Origin: Pseudomonas helleri
GTDB taxonomy: Bacteria > Pseudomonadota > Gammaproteobacteria > Pseudomonadales > Pseudomonadaceae
Assembly: GCF_001043025.1 (NCBI RefSeq)
Contig: NZ_JYLD01000006.1
Coordinates: 248,001 to 312,000 of the forward strand
DNA length: 64,000 nt
Reading direction: 5' to 3'
Shown: piece after piece, positions 45,269-56,304 of the stretch
How positions within the stretch are numbered: the stretch's first letter is position 1
How the letters are laid out: the number at the start of each line of letters is the position of its first letter
Position numbers and translations under genes: made by a program
The notes under the pieces: generated by a model
Told to the model about the DNA's origin: nothing
Seen by the model: the letters and a program-made list of their open reading frames with translations, nothing else
Database searches by the model: none

Positions 45269-46639
45269 CTAGACCAGCAAATTCCACAGCAACAGCGCGC
45301 CCAGCAGCCCCACCAACGAGACGATGGTTTGCAGCACTGACCAGACCATCAGGGTCTGCTTGAGCTGCAGGCCAAAGTACTCGCGCACCATCCAGAAGCC
45401 CGCGTCGTTGACGTGGCAAAAGAACACCGAGCCCGCCCCGATTGCCAGCGCCACCAAAGAGCCTTGGACGCCTTCAAGGCCGATGATCAGGGGTGCCAGA
45501 ATACCGGCTGTCGTGGTGGTCGCTACGGTTGCCGAACCCGTGGCCTGACGCAACGCCACGGCAATCAGCCAGGCCAGCATGACGTAGGACAGATGCGCAC
45601 CGTTCGCCACTTTACTGATGGTGTCGCTGATGCCGGCTTGCAGCAGTGTTTCTTTCAGGCCACCGCCTGCGCCAATCGTCAGCAGCAACACGGCAATCGG
45701 CGCCAGGCTCTTGCGCAGCACACCGCCCACTTGATCGCGGGCCATGCCGATGGACCAGCCCAGGCAAATCACCGCCGCCAGCACCGCCAGCCCCAGCGCG
45801 ATCAACGGCTCACCCAAAAACTTCAGGGTCACGGCCAAGCCGCTTTCCGGCGCCATGGCCACCTTGGCTAGCGTGCTGCCCAACATCAACAGCACCGGCA
45901 GCAGAATAATCAGCAAGGACACCGCAAAGGTTGGCTTGCGTCGGGTCGGGACCTTGGCGGAAAACAGCGCGCCCAATTCGGCTGGCTCCACCACATGCAT
46001 GCGCTTGGACAACCAAATGCCGTACAGCGGCCCGGCCAGAATCACTGCAGGAATCGCCAGGCATAGACCCAGCAACATGGTCAGCCCCAGATCGGCGTGC
46101 AAGGCGCTTACCGCAATCAAAGGCCCGGGATGTGGAGGCATCAAGGCATGCAGCGCCGTCATGCCGGCCAATGCCGGGATAGCGACCTTAAGCAGCGGCT
46201 GGCCCGACTGCCGGGCGATCACAAAAATGATCGGCACCATCAGCACCAGCCCCACTTCGAAAAACAAGGGCAAGCCAATCACCATTGCCACCAATGCCAT
46301 CACCCACGGCAAGGCGCGGCCCTTGGCATGGCGCAACAAAGTGGCGGCGATTTGGTCTGCCGCCCCGGACTCCGCCATCAAGGCCCCGAGCATAGCGCCC
46401 AGGGCAATGATGATCCCGGCCTCCCCGAGGATGCTGCCTGCGCCTTTGCTGAATGCCTTGGCGACCATTTCTGGCGGCAACCCGGCACCGATCCCGGCAA
46501 TAAAGGTACCGATCAGAATCGAAAGAAAAGGCGTGAGCTTGCAGACGCTGATTAAAACGATGATGGCGACAATTGCCAGCAGGCAGCACACGATCAACTG
46601 CGTGTCGTGTGCCAGCCATAGCGGATGTGAAAGATCCAA
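45269..46639 (-). CDS. Gluconate permease (GntP family)
   Basis: A 456-residue, 12-14 TM transporter with GntP family sequence: IGTFIAGIGAGLPPEMVAKA, GLPLFFEVGLVLMVPIIF, ALMPPHPGPLIAV and AGSVFFCHVNDAGFWMVREY, all typical of gluconate/H+ symporters. No gluconokinase or GntR gene is next to it. Transcribed alone; starts far from the copD stop (46733). Confidence 0.9.
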   Translation of the reverse strand: MDLSHPLWLAHDTQLIVCCLLAIVAIIVLISVCKLTPFLSILIGTFIAGIGAGLPPEMVAKAFSKGAGSILGEAGIIIALGAMLGALMAESGAADQIAATLLRHAKGRALPWVMALVAMVIGLPLFFEVGLVLMVPIIFVIARQSGQPLLKVAIPALAGMTALHALMPPHPGPLIAVSALHADLGLTMLLGLCLAIPAVILAGPLYGIWLSKRMHVVEPAELGALFSAKVPTRRKPTFAVSLLIILLPVLLMLGSTLAKVAMAPESGLAVTLKFLGEPLIALGLAVLAAVICLGWSIGMARDQVGGVLRKSLAPIAVLLLTIGAGGGLKETLLQAGISDTISKVANGAHLSYVMLAWLIAVALRQATGSATVATTTTAGILAPLIIGLEGVQGSLVALAIGAGSVFFCHVNDAGFWMVREYFGLQLKQTLMVWSVLQTIVSLVGLLGALLLWNLLV

Positions 46640-46732
46640 CGAAGAGCCCTCTCTTTGTATTTTTTTGTTACGAGAGAGGTAAATATAGCGGATGGCAAAA
46701 CCGCTCTGGATGAAGATTGAGACAGATGCGCC

Positions 46733-47581
46733 CTAGCTGACGACCAGCGGTGGCAACGTGCCTAACAGTGAAACCGCGGCCACCGCCGACACCCCTAATA
46801 GCCACTCAATGGCGACACTGCGGCGTAAGACGCAGAAGTGCCCCGCGCGACTCATCAGCAGATTGAACAGGGCCAACAGCAGCATCAACCCGACCAGCAC
46901 CACCTTGATCAATAGAATCAGCGCAAAGCCCTGAAACAGCGGCGTAGGCCAGAGCGCTCCGGTCAGCACCCGCGTATTGATCAGCCCTGTAAGAATGATC
47001 CCGGCCACCAGTACGAAACCGACATTACTGAAACGCCGCAACACCGCATCGACCGCTACCCCGGCAGGCCGCGTAAGGACCCACCACAACACCGGCAGCC
47101 CGCCCACCCAGGCACCGACACACAGCAAGTGGATCATCTGATTGAGGATCAATAACTGGCCCTGCCAACCATCGAGCATCGCGCCATGACCAACGGGCGC
47201 CAGCGTGGCCAGCAGCAAAAAGCTCACGACAGCGATCAGGCCGAAACGCGCCGTGGTGTACAACGCAATCAGCAACAACCCGTTGAACAGCAAATGGGCG
47301 GTCCAGACCTGACCGAAAAAGGTACTGCCCAGCACCAGCTTCAGGGTGGCCAGGTCCAGCGTGTCTGCCCAGCTACCGGCCATTGAGAACGTCGTCAGCA
47401 GTAACCAGGCAAGGCTACTGAACAGCGCCAGCCAGGCCAACCCGCGATAGGCGCCCTGCACCTGTTGCCGGGGACCTGACAGCGTCCCCGGCAACAACGG
47501 TCTGAAGACCCAGCCACCGAACAGCAGCAACACTGCACTGAAATGCACAAACCGGCAGACCACCATGGCGCTGAACATCAA
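46733..47581 (-). CDS. copD: Copper resistance protein CopD
   Basis: A 282-residue inner-membrane protein with about eight TM segments, starting MMFSAMVVCRFVHFSAVLLL, including HLLCVGAWVGGLP (conserved His motif) and C-terminal GTLPPLVVS. CopD imports or handles copper with CopC. Its start follows the copC stop by 1 bp, so copC-copD form an operon; copA/copB are absent. Confidence 0.88.
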   Translation of the reverse strand: MMFSAMVVCRFVHFSAVLLLFGGWVFRPLLPGTLSGPRQQVQGAYRGLAWLALFSSLAWLLLTTFSMAGSWADTLDLATLKLVLGSTFFGQVWTAHLLFNGLLLIALYTTARFGLIAVVSFLLLATLAPVGHGAMLDGWQGQLLILNQMIHLLCVGAWVGGLPVLWWVLTRPAGVAVDAVLRRFSNVGFVLVAGIILTGLINTRVLTGALWPTPLFQGFALILLIKVVLVGLMLLLALFNLLMSRAGHFCVLRRSVAIEWLLGVSAVAAVSLLGTLPPLVVS

Positions 47582-47582
47582 A

Positions 47583-47957
47583 TCAGTTGCTCACCGTGAA
47601 GCTGTATTCGCCGTTACTTTTGTGGGTATCAACCGACACCGCGTTCCACTTGACCTCGTACTGCCCCGCCGCCAAGGGCTGCTCAGGCGTCACGATCAAT
47701 ACTTTTTTATCCGCAGGTTCGGTTTTGACACTGCTCAACGCGACGGGAGCGCCGTCATGGCTGACAGCCACTTTGGTAAACGCCTGCTCAACACCTTCGC
47801 TGAACTGCAAACGCAATACCTTCACGTCGCTTGCGCTGCTATCAGCAGCCGGGGTCGCTTGTTCGAGATGCGCGTGGGCGAAGGCAGTGCTGGCTCCGGC
47901 CATCAGTGCCACCAACGCTGATGCATTGAGGATTTTTTTCAAGAAAGCAGCAGACAT
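47583..47957 (-). CDS. copC: Copper-binding periplasmic protein CopC
   Basis: A 124-residue protein with signal peptide ending AFA, mature N-terminus HAHLEQATPAADS with the family's copper-binding H1 and the HKSNGEYSFTV end that carries the second site. GWY pattern and length fit CopC. The start at 47957 is preceded by AAGG 10 bases away. Directly upstream of copD. Confidence 0.9.
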   Translation of the reverse strand: MSAAFLKKILNASALVALMAGASTAFAHAHLEQATPAADSSASDVKVLRLQFSEGVEQAFTKVAVSHDGAPVALSSVKTEPADKKVLIVTPEQPLAAGQYEVKWNAVSVDTHKSNGEYSFTVSN

Positions 47958-48070
47958 CGCGAAGTACCTTGAGATAGGAATACGCCGCAATAATACTCGC
48001 CTAATCTCATTTGGGGGGCGCCCAAACGCTGCCCGAGGGTTAACAACGCGTACCGCGCAAGGAATTGATA

Positions 48071-48616
48071 ATGCCCACTCGCCTCAGTTTTATTTCTCAC
48101 GCCCGCACTGAAGCGCAGCGTCAAGGGCACTTTGCACTGGATGAGCCGCCTGAACCCAAAGGCCTGGAAAAAGCAGCACTTATCGCCTCAGCCCTGAAAA
48201 AGCCGGTGCGCATCCTTTGCGCGCCCGAAGCGCGCACCTTGCAAACAGCCCACGCCTTGGGTGGCGAAATAGAAATCATCCCCGAGCTTGAGGATTACGA
48301 CGCGGGGGACTGGAAAGGTCACAGCCTGGCAGACCTCCAACAGAATATTCCCCAGGCGCTCGCCGAGTGGATCAGCAACCCCGACAAGGCCCCCCATGGC
48401 GGCGAAACGGTGAATGAGCTGTGCGTGCGGGTTGGCACCTGGATCGACTCATTTCGCGAAGAAGGCCACTTTGCCGTGGTGACTCACCCCTTCGTCATCC
48501 GCGCCGCGATCTTGCATGCGCTGCAGGCCAGCACCGCCTCCTTTAACCTGATCGATATCGAACCGCTGGCGATTGTCGACCTGCGCTTCAATGAACGCTG
48601 GCGCCTGCGGTTTTAA
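48071..48616 (+). CDS. Histidine phosphatase superfamily protein (divergent)
   Basis: A 181-residue protein. Residues resemble a phosphoglycerate-mutase-like fold: LSFISHARTEAQRQG stands in the place of the canonical RHG(E/Q)T motif with only the His kept, GDWKGHSLADL, HGGETVNEL and VVTHPFVIRAAI. AAGGA precedes the ATG at 48071 by about 7 bases. Whether it is active is uncertain because the arginine before the catalytic His is replaced. Confidence 0.75.
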   Translation: MPTRLSFISHARTEAQRQGHFALDEPPEPKGLEKAALIASALKKPVRILCAPEARTLQTAHALGGEIEIIPELEDYDAGDWKGHSLADLQQNIPQALAEWISNPDKAPHGGETVNELCVRVGTWIDSFREEGHFAVVTHPFVIRAAILHALQASTASFNLIDIEPLAIVDLRFNERWRLRF

Positions 48617-48642
48617 AAGCATGCATCACACCCAATCCCCCC

Positions 48643-48720
48643 CGTAGGAGTTGCCGAAGGCTGCGATCTTTTGATCTTAAAAACACAATCAAAAGATCGC
48701 GAGGCAAGCTCGCTCCTACA
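48643..48720. repeat. REP-type palindrome (asymmetric)
   Basis: Left arm GTAGGAGTTGCCGAAGGCTG is divergent from the right arm GCGAGGCAAGCTCGCTCCTA, but GCGATCTTTTGAT and ATCAAAAGATCGC form a clear stem. Sits between the phosphatase-like gene and bkdR. Confidence 0.7.
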
Positions 48721-48729
48721 GTTTGAACA

Positions 48730-49218
48730 TCACTCTTCCAGGGTCAGGCCGCCCGGTGGCAAGGGCAGCGCGGTTTTGTAGCGCACTTGTTTGAGGGCGA
48801 AGCTGGAACGGATGTTCGCCACCCCCGGCACTTTGGTCAGAAAGTCCATCATGAAACGCTCCAGCGCCTGAATGCTCGGCACCAGCACCCGGATCAAATA
48901 GTCCGGGTCGCCGGCCATCAAATAGCACTCCATGACTTCCTGACGATCCGAAATCGCCGCCTCAAAGTGCTGCAACGCCTCCTCGACCTGCTTCTCCAGG
49001 CTGACATGAATAAACACGTTAACGTGCAGGCCCAGCATGTCGGCGTCCAGCAGGGTCACTTGTTCACGAATCAGCCCGCGCTCTTCCATGGCTTTGACCC
49101 GGTTAAAACACGGCGTCGGTGACAAATTAACCGAGCGCGCAAGGTCCGCATTGGTGATGCGCGCATTCTGCTGAAGGTTGTTGAGAATCCCGATATCCGT
49201 TCGATCTAGCTTGCGCAT
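48730..49218 (-). CDS. bkdR: Lrp/AsnC family regulator BkdR
   Basis: A 162-residue Lrp-type regulator: [20 protein letters not shown], an HTH ([20 protein letters not shown]), and the RAM domain ([20 protein letters not shown]). It is divergent from bkdA1 (205 bp gap), which matches BkdR of P. putida, the activator of the branched-chain keto acid dehydrogenase operon using branched-chain amino acids as signals. Confidence 0.93.
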   Translation of the reverse strand: MRKLDRTDIGILNNLQQNARITNADLARSVNLSPTPCFNRVKAMEERGLIREQVTLLDADMLGLHVNVFIHVSLEKQVEEALQHFEAAISDRQEVMECYLMAGDPDYLIRVLVPSIQALERFMMDFLTKVPGVANIRSSFALKQVRYKTALPLPPGGLTLEE

Positions 49219-49378
49219 GAGATAAAAACACCTGTTTTTTATGTTTATGCAGAATTCTTATCCTTATTGAGCGCAAAGCACAATGAACTACAGATAAATA
49301 TTCTTCACGGTCAGGCCTATGATTGTTGTAGGACAAGATTTGGCGTTTTAAACAGCCAGATGTTCGACTCACAACTAG

Positions 49379-50656
<1,278 letters not shown>

Positions 50657-50660
50657 CCAG

Positions 50661-51716
50661 ATGAACGACAACAATAAAATTCAGATGGAGAACGCCGTGA
50701 GTATCAGCACCATGACGATGATCCAGGCCCTGCGCTCGGCCATGGATGTCATGCTTGAGCGCGATGACAACGTGGTGGTGTTCGGCCAGGACGTCGGCTA
50801 CTTCGGCGGCGTGTTCCGCTGCACCGAAGGCTTGCAGGCCAAGTACGGTAGCTCGCGGGTGTTTGACGCACCGATCTCGGAAAGCGGCATTGTCGGTGCA
50901 GCCGTGGGCATGGGTGCCTACGGCTTGCGCCCGGTGGCTGAAATCCAGTTTGCCGACTACTTCTACCCGGCTTCTGACCAGATCGTCTCTGAAGCGGCGC
51001 GCTTGCGCTATCGCTCGGCGGGCGAGTTCATCGCCCCCATGACCCTGCGCATGCCCTGCGGCGGCGGCATTTACGGCGGCCAGACCCACAGCCAAAGCCC
51101 CGAAGCGATGTTCACCCAGGTTTGCGGCCTGCGCACCGTCATGCCGTCCAATCCGTATGACGCCAAGGGTTTGCTGATTGCCGCCATCGAAAACGATGAC
51201 CCGGTGATTTTTCTTGAGCCGAAACGCCTGTACAACGGCCCGTTCGATGGCCACCACGAGCGCCCGGTCACGCCGTGGTCCAAACACTCCGCCAGCGCCG
51301 TGCCGGATGGCTACTACACCGTGCCGCTGGACTGCGCCGCCATCGTGCGCCCTGGCACCGAAGTCACCATCCTGACCTACGGCACCACCGTCTACGTGGC
51401 CCAGGCCGCAGCCGAAGAAACCGGCATCGACGCTGAAGTCATCGACCTGCGCAGCCTGTGGCCGCTGGACCTGGATGCAATTGTTACCTCCGTGAAGAAA
51501 ACCCGTCGTTGCGTCGTCGTGCACGAAGCCACACGCACCTGCGGCTTTGGCGCCGAGCTGATTGCGCTGGTTCAAGAGCACTGCTTCCACTATCTGGAAG
51601 CACCGATTGAACGCGTAACCGGCTGGGACACGCCCTACCCGCATGCGCAAGAGTGGGCCTACTTCCCCGGCCCGGCGCGAGTGGGTGCGGCTTTGCAACG
51701 GGTCATGGAGGTTTAA
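50661..51716 (+). CDS. bkdA2: Branched-chain 2-oxoacid dehydrogenase E1 beta
   Basis: A 351-residue E1 beta with GQDVGYFGGVFRCTEGLQ, APISESGIVGAAVGMGAYGL, and the AEIQFADYFYPASDQIV segments. Pairs with BkdA1 to bind thiamine pyrophosphate. Starts 4 bp after the bkdA1 stop; ends at the bkdB ATG. Start chosen at ATG 50661. Confidence 0.96.
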   Translation: MNDNNKIQMENAVSISTMTMIQALRSAMDVMLERDDNVVVFGQDVGYFGGVFRCTEGLQAKYGSSRVFDAPISESGIVGAAVGMGAYGLRPVAEIQFADYFYPASDQIVSEAARLRYRSAGEFIAPMTLRMPCGGGIYGGQTHSQSPEAMFTQVCGLRTVMPSNPYDAKGLLIAAIENDDPVIFLEPKRLYNGPFDGHHERPVTPWSKHSASAVPDGYYTVPLDCAAIVRPGTEVTILTYGTTVYVAQAAAEETGIDAEVIDLRSLWPLDLDAIVTSVKKTRRCVVVHEATRTCGFGAELIALVQEHCFHYLEAPIERVTGWDTPYPHAQEWAYFPGPARVGAALQRVMEV

Positions 51717-53003
51717 ATGGGTACGCACGTTATCAAGATGCCGGACATTGGCGAAGGCATTGCGCAAGTTGAGCTGGTGGAATGGTTTGTCAAAGTCGGT
51801 GACCTGGTCAGCGAAGATCAGGTGGTGGCCGACGTCATGACCGACAAAGCCACCGTGGACATTCCGAGCCCTGTGGCCGGCCGTGTACTGGCGCTGGGCG
51901 GACAGCCCGGCGAGGTCATGGCGGTGGGCAGTGAACTGATCCGCATTGAAGTCGAAGGCGCGGGCAACCTGCGTGAAGACGCCGCGCCCGCCCCCGCAGT
52001 AGCCGCCGAAGCACCAGCAGCCGCGCCCAAAGCTCCGGCGCAGGCCCGGGTTGAAGTGGCAGCGGTGTCGGTGGCGGCGGTCAAAACTGCGCCAACCCCG
52101 CGAGCGGCTCCTGTAGCCCGCGAAGCCAATGAGCGCCCGCTGGCCTCCCCGGCTGTACGAAAACGCGCATGGGACGCCGGGATTGAACTGCGTTTCGTGC
52201 AAGGCAGCGGGCCTGCGGGTCGCGTGCTGCATGACGACCTTGATGCCTACCTGGCACAGGACACCAGCACCAGCGCTGCACCTGCCAGCGGCTACGCCAT
52301 GCGCACGGATGAACAGCACATCCCGGTGATCGGCCTGCGTCGCAAGATCGCGCAGCGCATGCAAGATGCCAAACGCCGCGCCGCGCACTTCAGCTACGTT
52401 GAAGAAATCGACGTGACCGCACTCGAAGAGTTGCGCGCCCAGCTCAATCAGAAATGGGGCGAAACCCGCGGCAAGCTGACCTTGCTGCCATTTTTGATGC
52501 GGGCCATGGTTGTGGCCTTGCGCGACTTCCCGCAGATCAACGTCCGCTATGACGACGAAGCGCAAATCATCACCCGCTTTGGCGCCGCCCACATTGGCGT
52601 GGCCGCGCAGAGCGATGGCGGCTTGATGGTGCCGGTAGTTCGCCACGCAGAAAGCCTGAATTTGTGGGCTGCCGCCGATGAAATCGCCCGTCTGGCCAAT
52701 GCCGTGCGCACTGGCAAGGCGACCCGCGAAGAACTGTCCGGCTCGACCATTACCCTCACCAGCCTCGGCGCGCTGGGCGGCATTGCCAGCACCCCGGTGG
52801 TCAACCTGCCGGAAGTCGCCATTATTGGCGTCAACCGCATCGTCGAGCGCCCGGTTGTGGTCAAAGGCCAGATCGTGATCCGCAAAATGATGAACCTCTC
52901 CAGCTCTTTCGATCATCGCGTGGTCGACGGCATGGACGCGGCGCAATTTATCCAGGCCATGCGTGGCTTGCTCGAACAACCTGCCAGCCTGTTTCTGGAG
53001 TGA
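51717..53003 (+). CDS. bkdB: Branched-chain 2-oxoacid dehydrogenase E2 (lipoyl transacylase)
   Basis: A 428-residue E2: lipoyl domain with [11 protein letters not shown] (lipoyl Lys44), Ala/Pro-rich linker, an E3-binding region ([20 protein letters not shown]), and a catalytic domain with [15 protein letters not shown] near the C-terminus. Transfers acyl groups to CoA and carries the complex core. Starts directly after bkdA2. Confidence 0.96.
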   Translation: MGTHVIKMPDIGEGIAQVELVEWFVKVGDLVSEDQVVADVMTDKATVDIPSPVAGRVLALGGQPGEVMAVGSELIRIEVEGAGNLREDAAPAPAVAAEAPAAAPKAPAQARVEVAAVSVAAVKTAPTPRAAPVAREANERPLASPAVRKRAWDAGIELRFVQGSGPAGRVLHDDLDAYLAQDTSTSAAPASGYAMRTDEQHIPVIGLRRKIAQRMQDAKRRAAHFSYVEEIDVTALEELRAQLNQKWGETRGKLTLLPFLMRAMVVALRDFPQINVRYDDEAQIITRFGAAHIGVAAQSDGGLMVPVVRHAESLNLWAAADEIARLANAVRTGKATREELSGSTITLTSLGALGGIASTPVVNLPEVAIIGVNRIVERPVVVKGQIVIRKMMNLSSSFDHRVVDGMDAAQFIQAMRGLLEQPASLFLE

Positions 53004-53005
53004 CT

Positions 53006-54394
53006 ATGCAACCCACTCATCACACTACGTTGCTGATTATCGGCGGCGGTCCTGGCGGCTATGTGGCAGCGATCCGCGCCGGTCAGCTAGGTATTCCAAC
53101 GGTCTTGATCGAAGGCCAGTCGCTGGGCGGTACCTGCCTTAATGTCGGCTGTATCCCGTCCAAGGCGCTGATCCACGTGGCCGAACAGTTCCACACCACG
53201 CAGCGCTACAGCACTAACCAGTCGCCTTTGGGCATCAAGACCCAAGCTGCGACCCTGGATATCAACCAGAGCGTGCAATGGAAAAACGGCATTGTTGATC
53301 GCCTGACCACCGGTGTTGGCGCGTTGCTGAAAAAGCACGGGGTCAAGGTCATTCATGGCTGGGCCAACATCCTTGATGGCAAAGCCGTGGAAGTCGACGG
53401 GCAGCGCATCGAGTGCGAGCACCTGTTGCTGGCCACCGGCTCGCAGACCGTGGATTTGCCAATACTGCCGATTGGCGGGGCCATTATTTCGTCCACCGAA
53501 GCGCTAAACCCTGCCGCGATCCCCAAACGCTTGACTGTGGTGGGCGCGGGTTATATCGGTCTGGAACTGGGCATCGCCTACCGCAAACTGGGCGCAGAAG
53601 TGACAGTGGTCGAGGCCCGTGAGCGGATCTTGCCGACCTATGACAAAGACCTGACATTGCCGGTGGCTGAATCGCTCAAAGCGCTGGGCATTACTCTGTA
53701 CCTTGAGCACAGCGTTGAAGGCTTCCAGGCCAGCAGCAAAACCCTGTCGATGCGCAATCGCATGGGCGAAAGCCAAACCCTGGAAACCGATCAGGTGCTG
53801 GTCGCCGTCGGTCGCCGCCCGCGCACCCAGGGCTTCAACCTGGAAACCCTGGCGCTGGCCATGAACGGCTCGGCAATTCGCGTCGACAACCGTTGCCACA
53901 CCAGCATGCGCAACGTCTGGGCCATCGGCGACCTCACCGGCGAACCGATGCTCGCGCACCGGGCCATGGCGCAAGGTGAAATGGTGGCCGAGATCATTGC
54001 AGGCAAACAGCGTGAGTTCAGCCCGGCAGCCATTGCGGCGGTGTGCTTTACCGACCCGGAAATAGTCGTGGTGGGCAAGAACCCGGCAGACGCTGAAGCG
54101 GCAGGGCTGGACTTTATCAGCGCCAGCTTCCCGTTCAGCGCCAACGGCCGGGCCATGACCCTGGAATCCAAAGCCGGTTTCGTGCGCGTAGTCGCGCGGC
54201 GTGACAATCATTTGATTGTTGGCTGGCAAGCCGTGGGCGCCGGGGTTTCCGAGCTGTCGACCGCCTTTGCCCAGTCGTTGGAAATGGGCGCTTGCCTGGA
54301 AGACATCGCCGGCACCATCCACGCTCACCCGACCTTGGGCGAAGCCGTGCAAGAAGCCGCCCTGCGCGCCTTGGGGCATGCGTTGCATTTGTAA
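53006..54394 (+). CDS. lpdV: Dihydrolipoamide dehydrogenase E3 (Val type)
   Basis: A 462-residue flavoprotein: FAD-binding [10 protein letters not shown], redox-active CxxxxC in [13 protein letters not shown] (C44/C49), an NAD-binding motif ([10 protein letters not shown]), and the C-terminal His-Glu pair in HAHPTLGEA. Reoxidises the lipoyl group of BkdB. ATG 53006 has CTGGAG upstream within the end of bkdB. Last gene of the bkd operon; a REP palindrome follows. Confidence 0.95.
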   Translation: MQPTHHTTLLIIGGGPGGYVAAIRAGQLGIPTVLIEGQSLGGTCLNVGCIPSKALIHVAEQFHTTQRYSTNQSPLGIKTQAATLDINQSVQWKNGIVDRLTTGVGALLKKHGVKVIHGWANILDGKAVEVDGQRIECEHLLLATGSQTVDLPILPIGGAIISSTEALNPAAIPKRLTVVGAGYIGLELGIAYRKLGAEVTVVEARERILPTYDKDLTLPVAESLKALGITLYLEHSVEGFQASSKTLSMRNRMGESQTLETDQVLVAVGRRPRTQGFNLETLALAMNGSAIRVDNRCHTSMRNVWAIGDLTGEPMLAHRAMAQGEMVAEIIAGKQREFSPAAIAAVCFTDPEIVVVGKNPADAEAAGLDFISASFPFSANGRAMTLESKAGFVRVVARRDNHLIVGWQAVGAGVSELSTAFAQSLEMGACLEDIAGTIHAHPTLGEAVQEAALRALGHALHL

Positions 54395-54402
54395 CAGCCT
54401 CT

Positions 54403-54471
54403 TGTAGGAGCGAGCTTGTCTCGCGATCTTTTAAACGGTCAAAAGATCGCGAGGCAAGCTCGCTCCTACAG
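54403..54471. repeat. REP-type palindrome
   Basis: TGTAGGAGCGAGCTTGTCTC at the left and GAGGCAAGCTCGCTCCTACA at the right enclose GCGATCTTTT...AAAAGATCGC. It separates lpdV from the convergent ABC1 kinase gene. Confidence 0.85.
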
Positions 54472-54475
54472 ATCA

Positions 54476-56149
54476 TTACGGGCTTTTAAACAGGCTCCAT
54501 AGAAACGCCAGCAAACCTCCCAATGTGGCAATCCCGGCCAACCATCCCACCGCTGACAAGCCTTGCCAAACGGGCCCGGCCGCGGCTATTTGCGGGCCAA
54601 AAGCAATCAGCAGCGCGCTGATCAACAACGCCAGTGACAGACGGGTCGAGGCTAACCGCAGCGAGCGCTCCAGGCGTTCCAGCCCCGGCATATCGACCTT
54701 GAGGTCGACCACACCGTGCTTGAGCCGATGCACCATCAAGCGAGTCAGTTTGGGCAAATCCGCCAACACCCCGCGCCCCAGGTGCACCCCCTCAATGCCC
54801 AGACGCTTGGCGGCTTTCCAGTCAAATTGCTCACGCAGCATCATCTCTACTGCAGGCCTGGCCGTGGCCACCAGATCAAGCTCCGGATCCAGCTGTGTCA
54901 ACACGCCATCCGCCGTAATCAGCGCTTTAAACAGCACCAGCAAATCCGCGGGCAGCGGCAAGCGGTATTCACGGATCAACTCAAGAAAGTCGGTGATCAA
55001 GGCGCTCATTTTCAGAGGCCCGCCCTTTTGTCTCGACATGTATTCACGGGCCGCCTGCTCGATCAGCGACAGGTCTTGCACCCGCTCGCCACTCCAGTCG
55101 ATCAAGACGCTCACCAATACCTCGATGCTGCCTTCGGTCAAAGCCCGCATAAAGTTCATGACTTCAAGCCGACGGCGTTCATCAAGACGCCCCACCATGC
55201 CGAAGTCGATAAACCCCACGCGGTTCTCACTCATTGCCCGCAAGTTGCCGGGATGCGGATCACCATGAAACAGGCCATCTTCGAGCAACATTTTGATAAA
55301 TGCCTGCGCTCCGCGTTTGGCCAGCAGGCTTGGGTCCAGCCCCTGCTCTATCAATGCCGCACGGGTCAGCGGGGTAAAGCTGGGCAAAAAAGCCTGAACC
55401 AATAAGCGCTGACTGCTGAACGCCCAATAAATAGTCGGGATGACGATGTGCGGGGTCTGCGCAAAATTCTGCGCCACGCTGTCGCAGTTTTGCCCCTCTT
55501 GAGTGAAGTCCAGTTCTTCGAGCATCGCCCTGGCCAACTGCCGAACCATCTGGCGCGGTTGATACAGCGCCAGCGCATCATTTTGCTCAATCAACTGCGC
55601 GAGGCTTTCCAGCAACTGCAAATCGGCGGTCATTTGTTGGCGCAAGCCGGGCCGCTGTACTTTGACCACCACCGCCTCACCCGTGAGCAACCGCGCGCGA
55701 TAGACCTGAGCCATCGATGCCGCCGCCAAAGGCTGTGTGTCAAATTCGGCAAACGCCTGCTCCAGCTCACAGCCCAGATCTTCCAACACTTGGGCTTCAA
55801 GCTCACACCAGGGCAAGGTCGACGCCTGACTGTGCAAGGCTTGCAGTTCTTCAACCCACGCAGGCGGCAGGATGTCACTGCGGCTGGCGAGTATCTGCCC
55901 GCACTTGATAAACGTCGGCCCCAACGTTTCCAGGGCCATGCGAACCCGCTGCGGGGTAGTAGCGGGCAGCGAGTCGCCGGGTTCGGCCTTCACCTCGGCG
56001 AGCAAGCGCCCCAGCCCCAGGCGAATCAAGACGTCCTGCGCGCCAAAGCGCACCAGGGTCGCCACAATGTGCTGCAGCCGGCGGTGGTGTTTCAAGGCGG
56101 TCCAGGTGGGTTCAAGCATCAAGTCACGTCCCTTTAAAAGTGCTGCCAT
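54476..56149 (-). CDS. ABC1/UbiB family protein kinase-like protein
   Basis: A 557-residue member of the ABC1/AarF/UbiB family: GPTFIKCGQILASRSDILPP, the Ala-rich loop of the family in AAASMAQVYRARLLTG, and VVVKVQRPGLRQ, then LLEDGLFHGDPHPGNLRAMS and VGFIDFGMVGRLDE. Two C-terminal hydrophobic segments (about 505-525 and 532-553) should anchor it to the membrane. Often needed for ubiquinone or lipid metabolism. It is a second paralogue type without ubiquinone genes nearby. Confidence 0.88.
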   Translation of the reverse strand: MAALLKGRDLMLEPTWTALKHHRRLQHIVATLVRFGAQDVLIRLGLGRLLAEVKAEPGDSLPATTPQRVRMALETLGPTFIKCGQILASRSDILPPAWVEELQALHSQASTLPWCELEAQVLEDLGCELEQAFAEFDTQPLAAASMAQVYRARLLTGEAVVVKVQRPGLRQQMTADLQLLESLAQLIEQNDALALYQPRQMVRQLARAMLEELDFTQEGQNCDSVAQNFAQTPHIVIPTIYWAFSSQRLLVQAFLPSFTPLTRAALIEQGLDPSLLAKRGAQAFIKMLLEDGLFHGDPHPGNLRAMSENRVGFIDFGMVGRLDERRRLEVMNFMRALTEGSIEVLVSVLIDWSGERVQDLSLIEQAAREYMSRQKGGPLKMSALITDFLELIREYRLPLPADLLVLFKALITADGVLTQLDPELDLVATARPAVEMMLREQFDWKAAKRLGIEGVHLGRGVLADLPKLTRLMVHRLKHGVVDLKVDMPGLERLERSLRLASTRLSLALLISALLIAFGPQIAAAGPVWQGLSAVGWLAGIATLGGLLAFLWSLFKSP

Positions 56150-56304
56150 GTGCCCTTCGGGCCTTTAACTGCGACCACAGCACGGCCTAATCATTCGATT
56201 GATTTAAGTTCGCTTGAGTCCGGAGCGAAAGCCTGTGCAAGCAAACACTGGGCGTGGTGGCCTAACACCAGTAGAATCGCGCTCTTTTTTCCAGGGCGCT
56301 CGCC

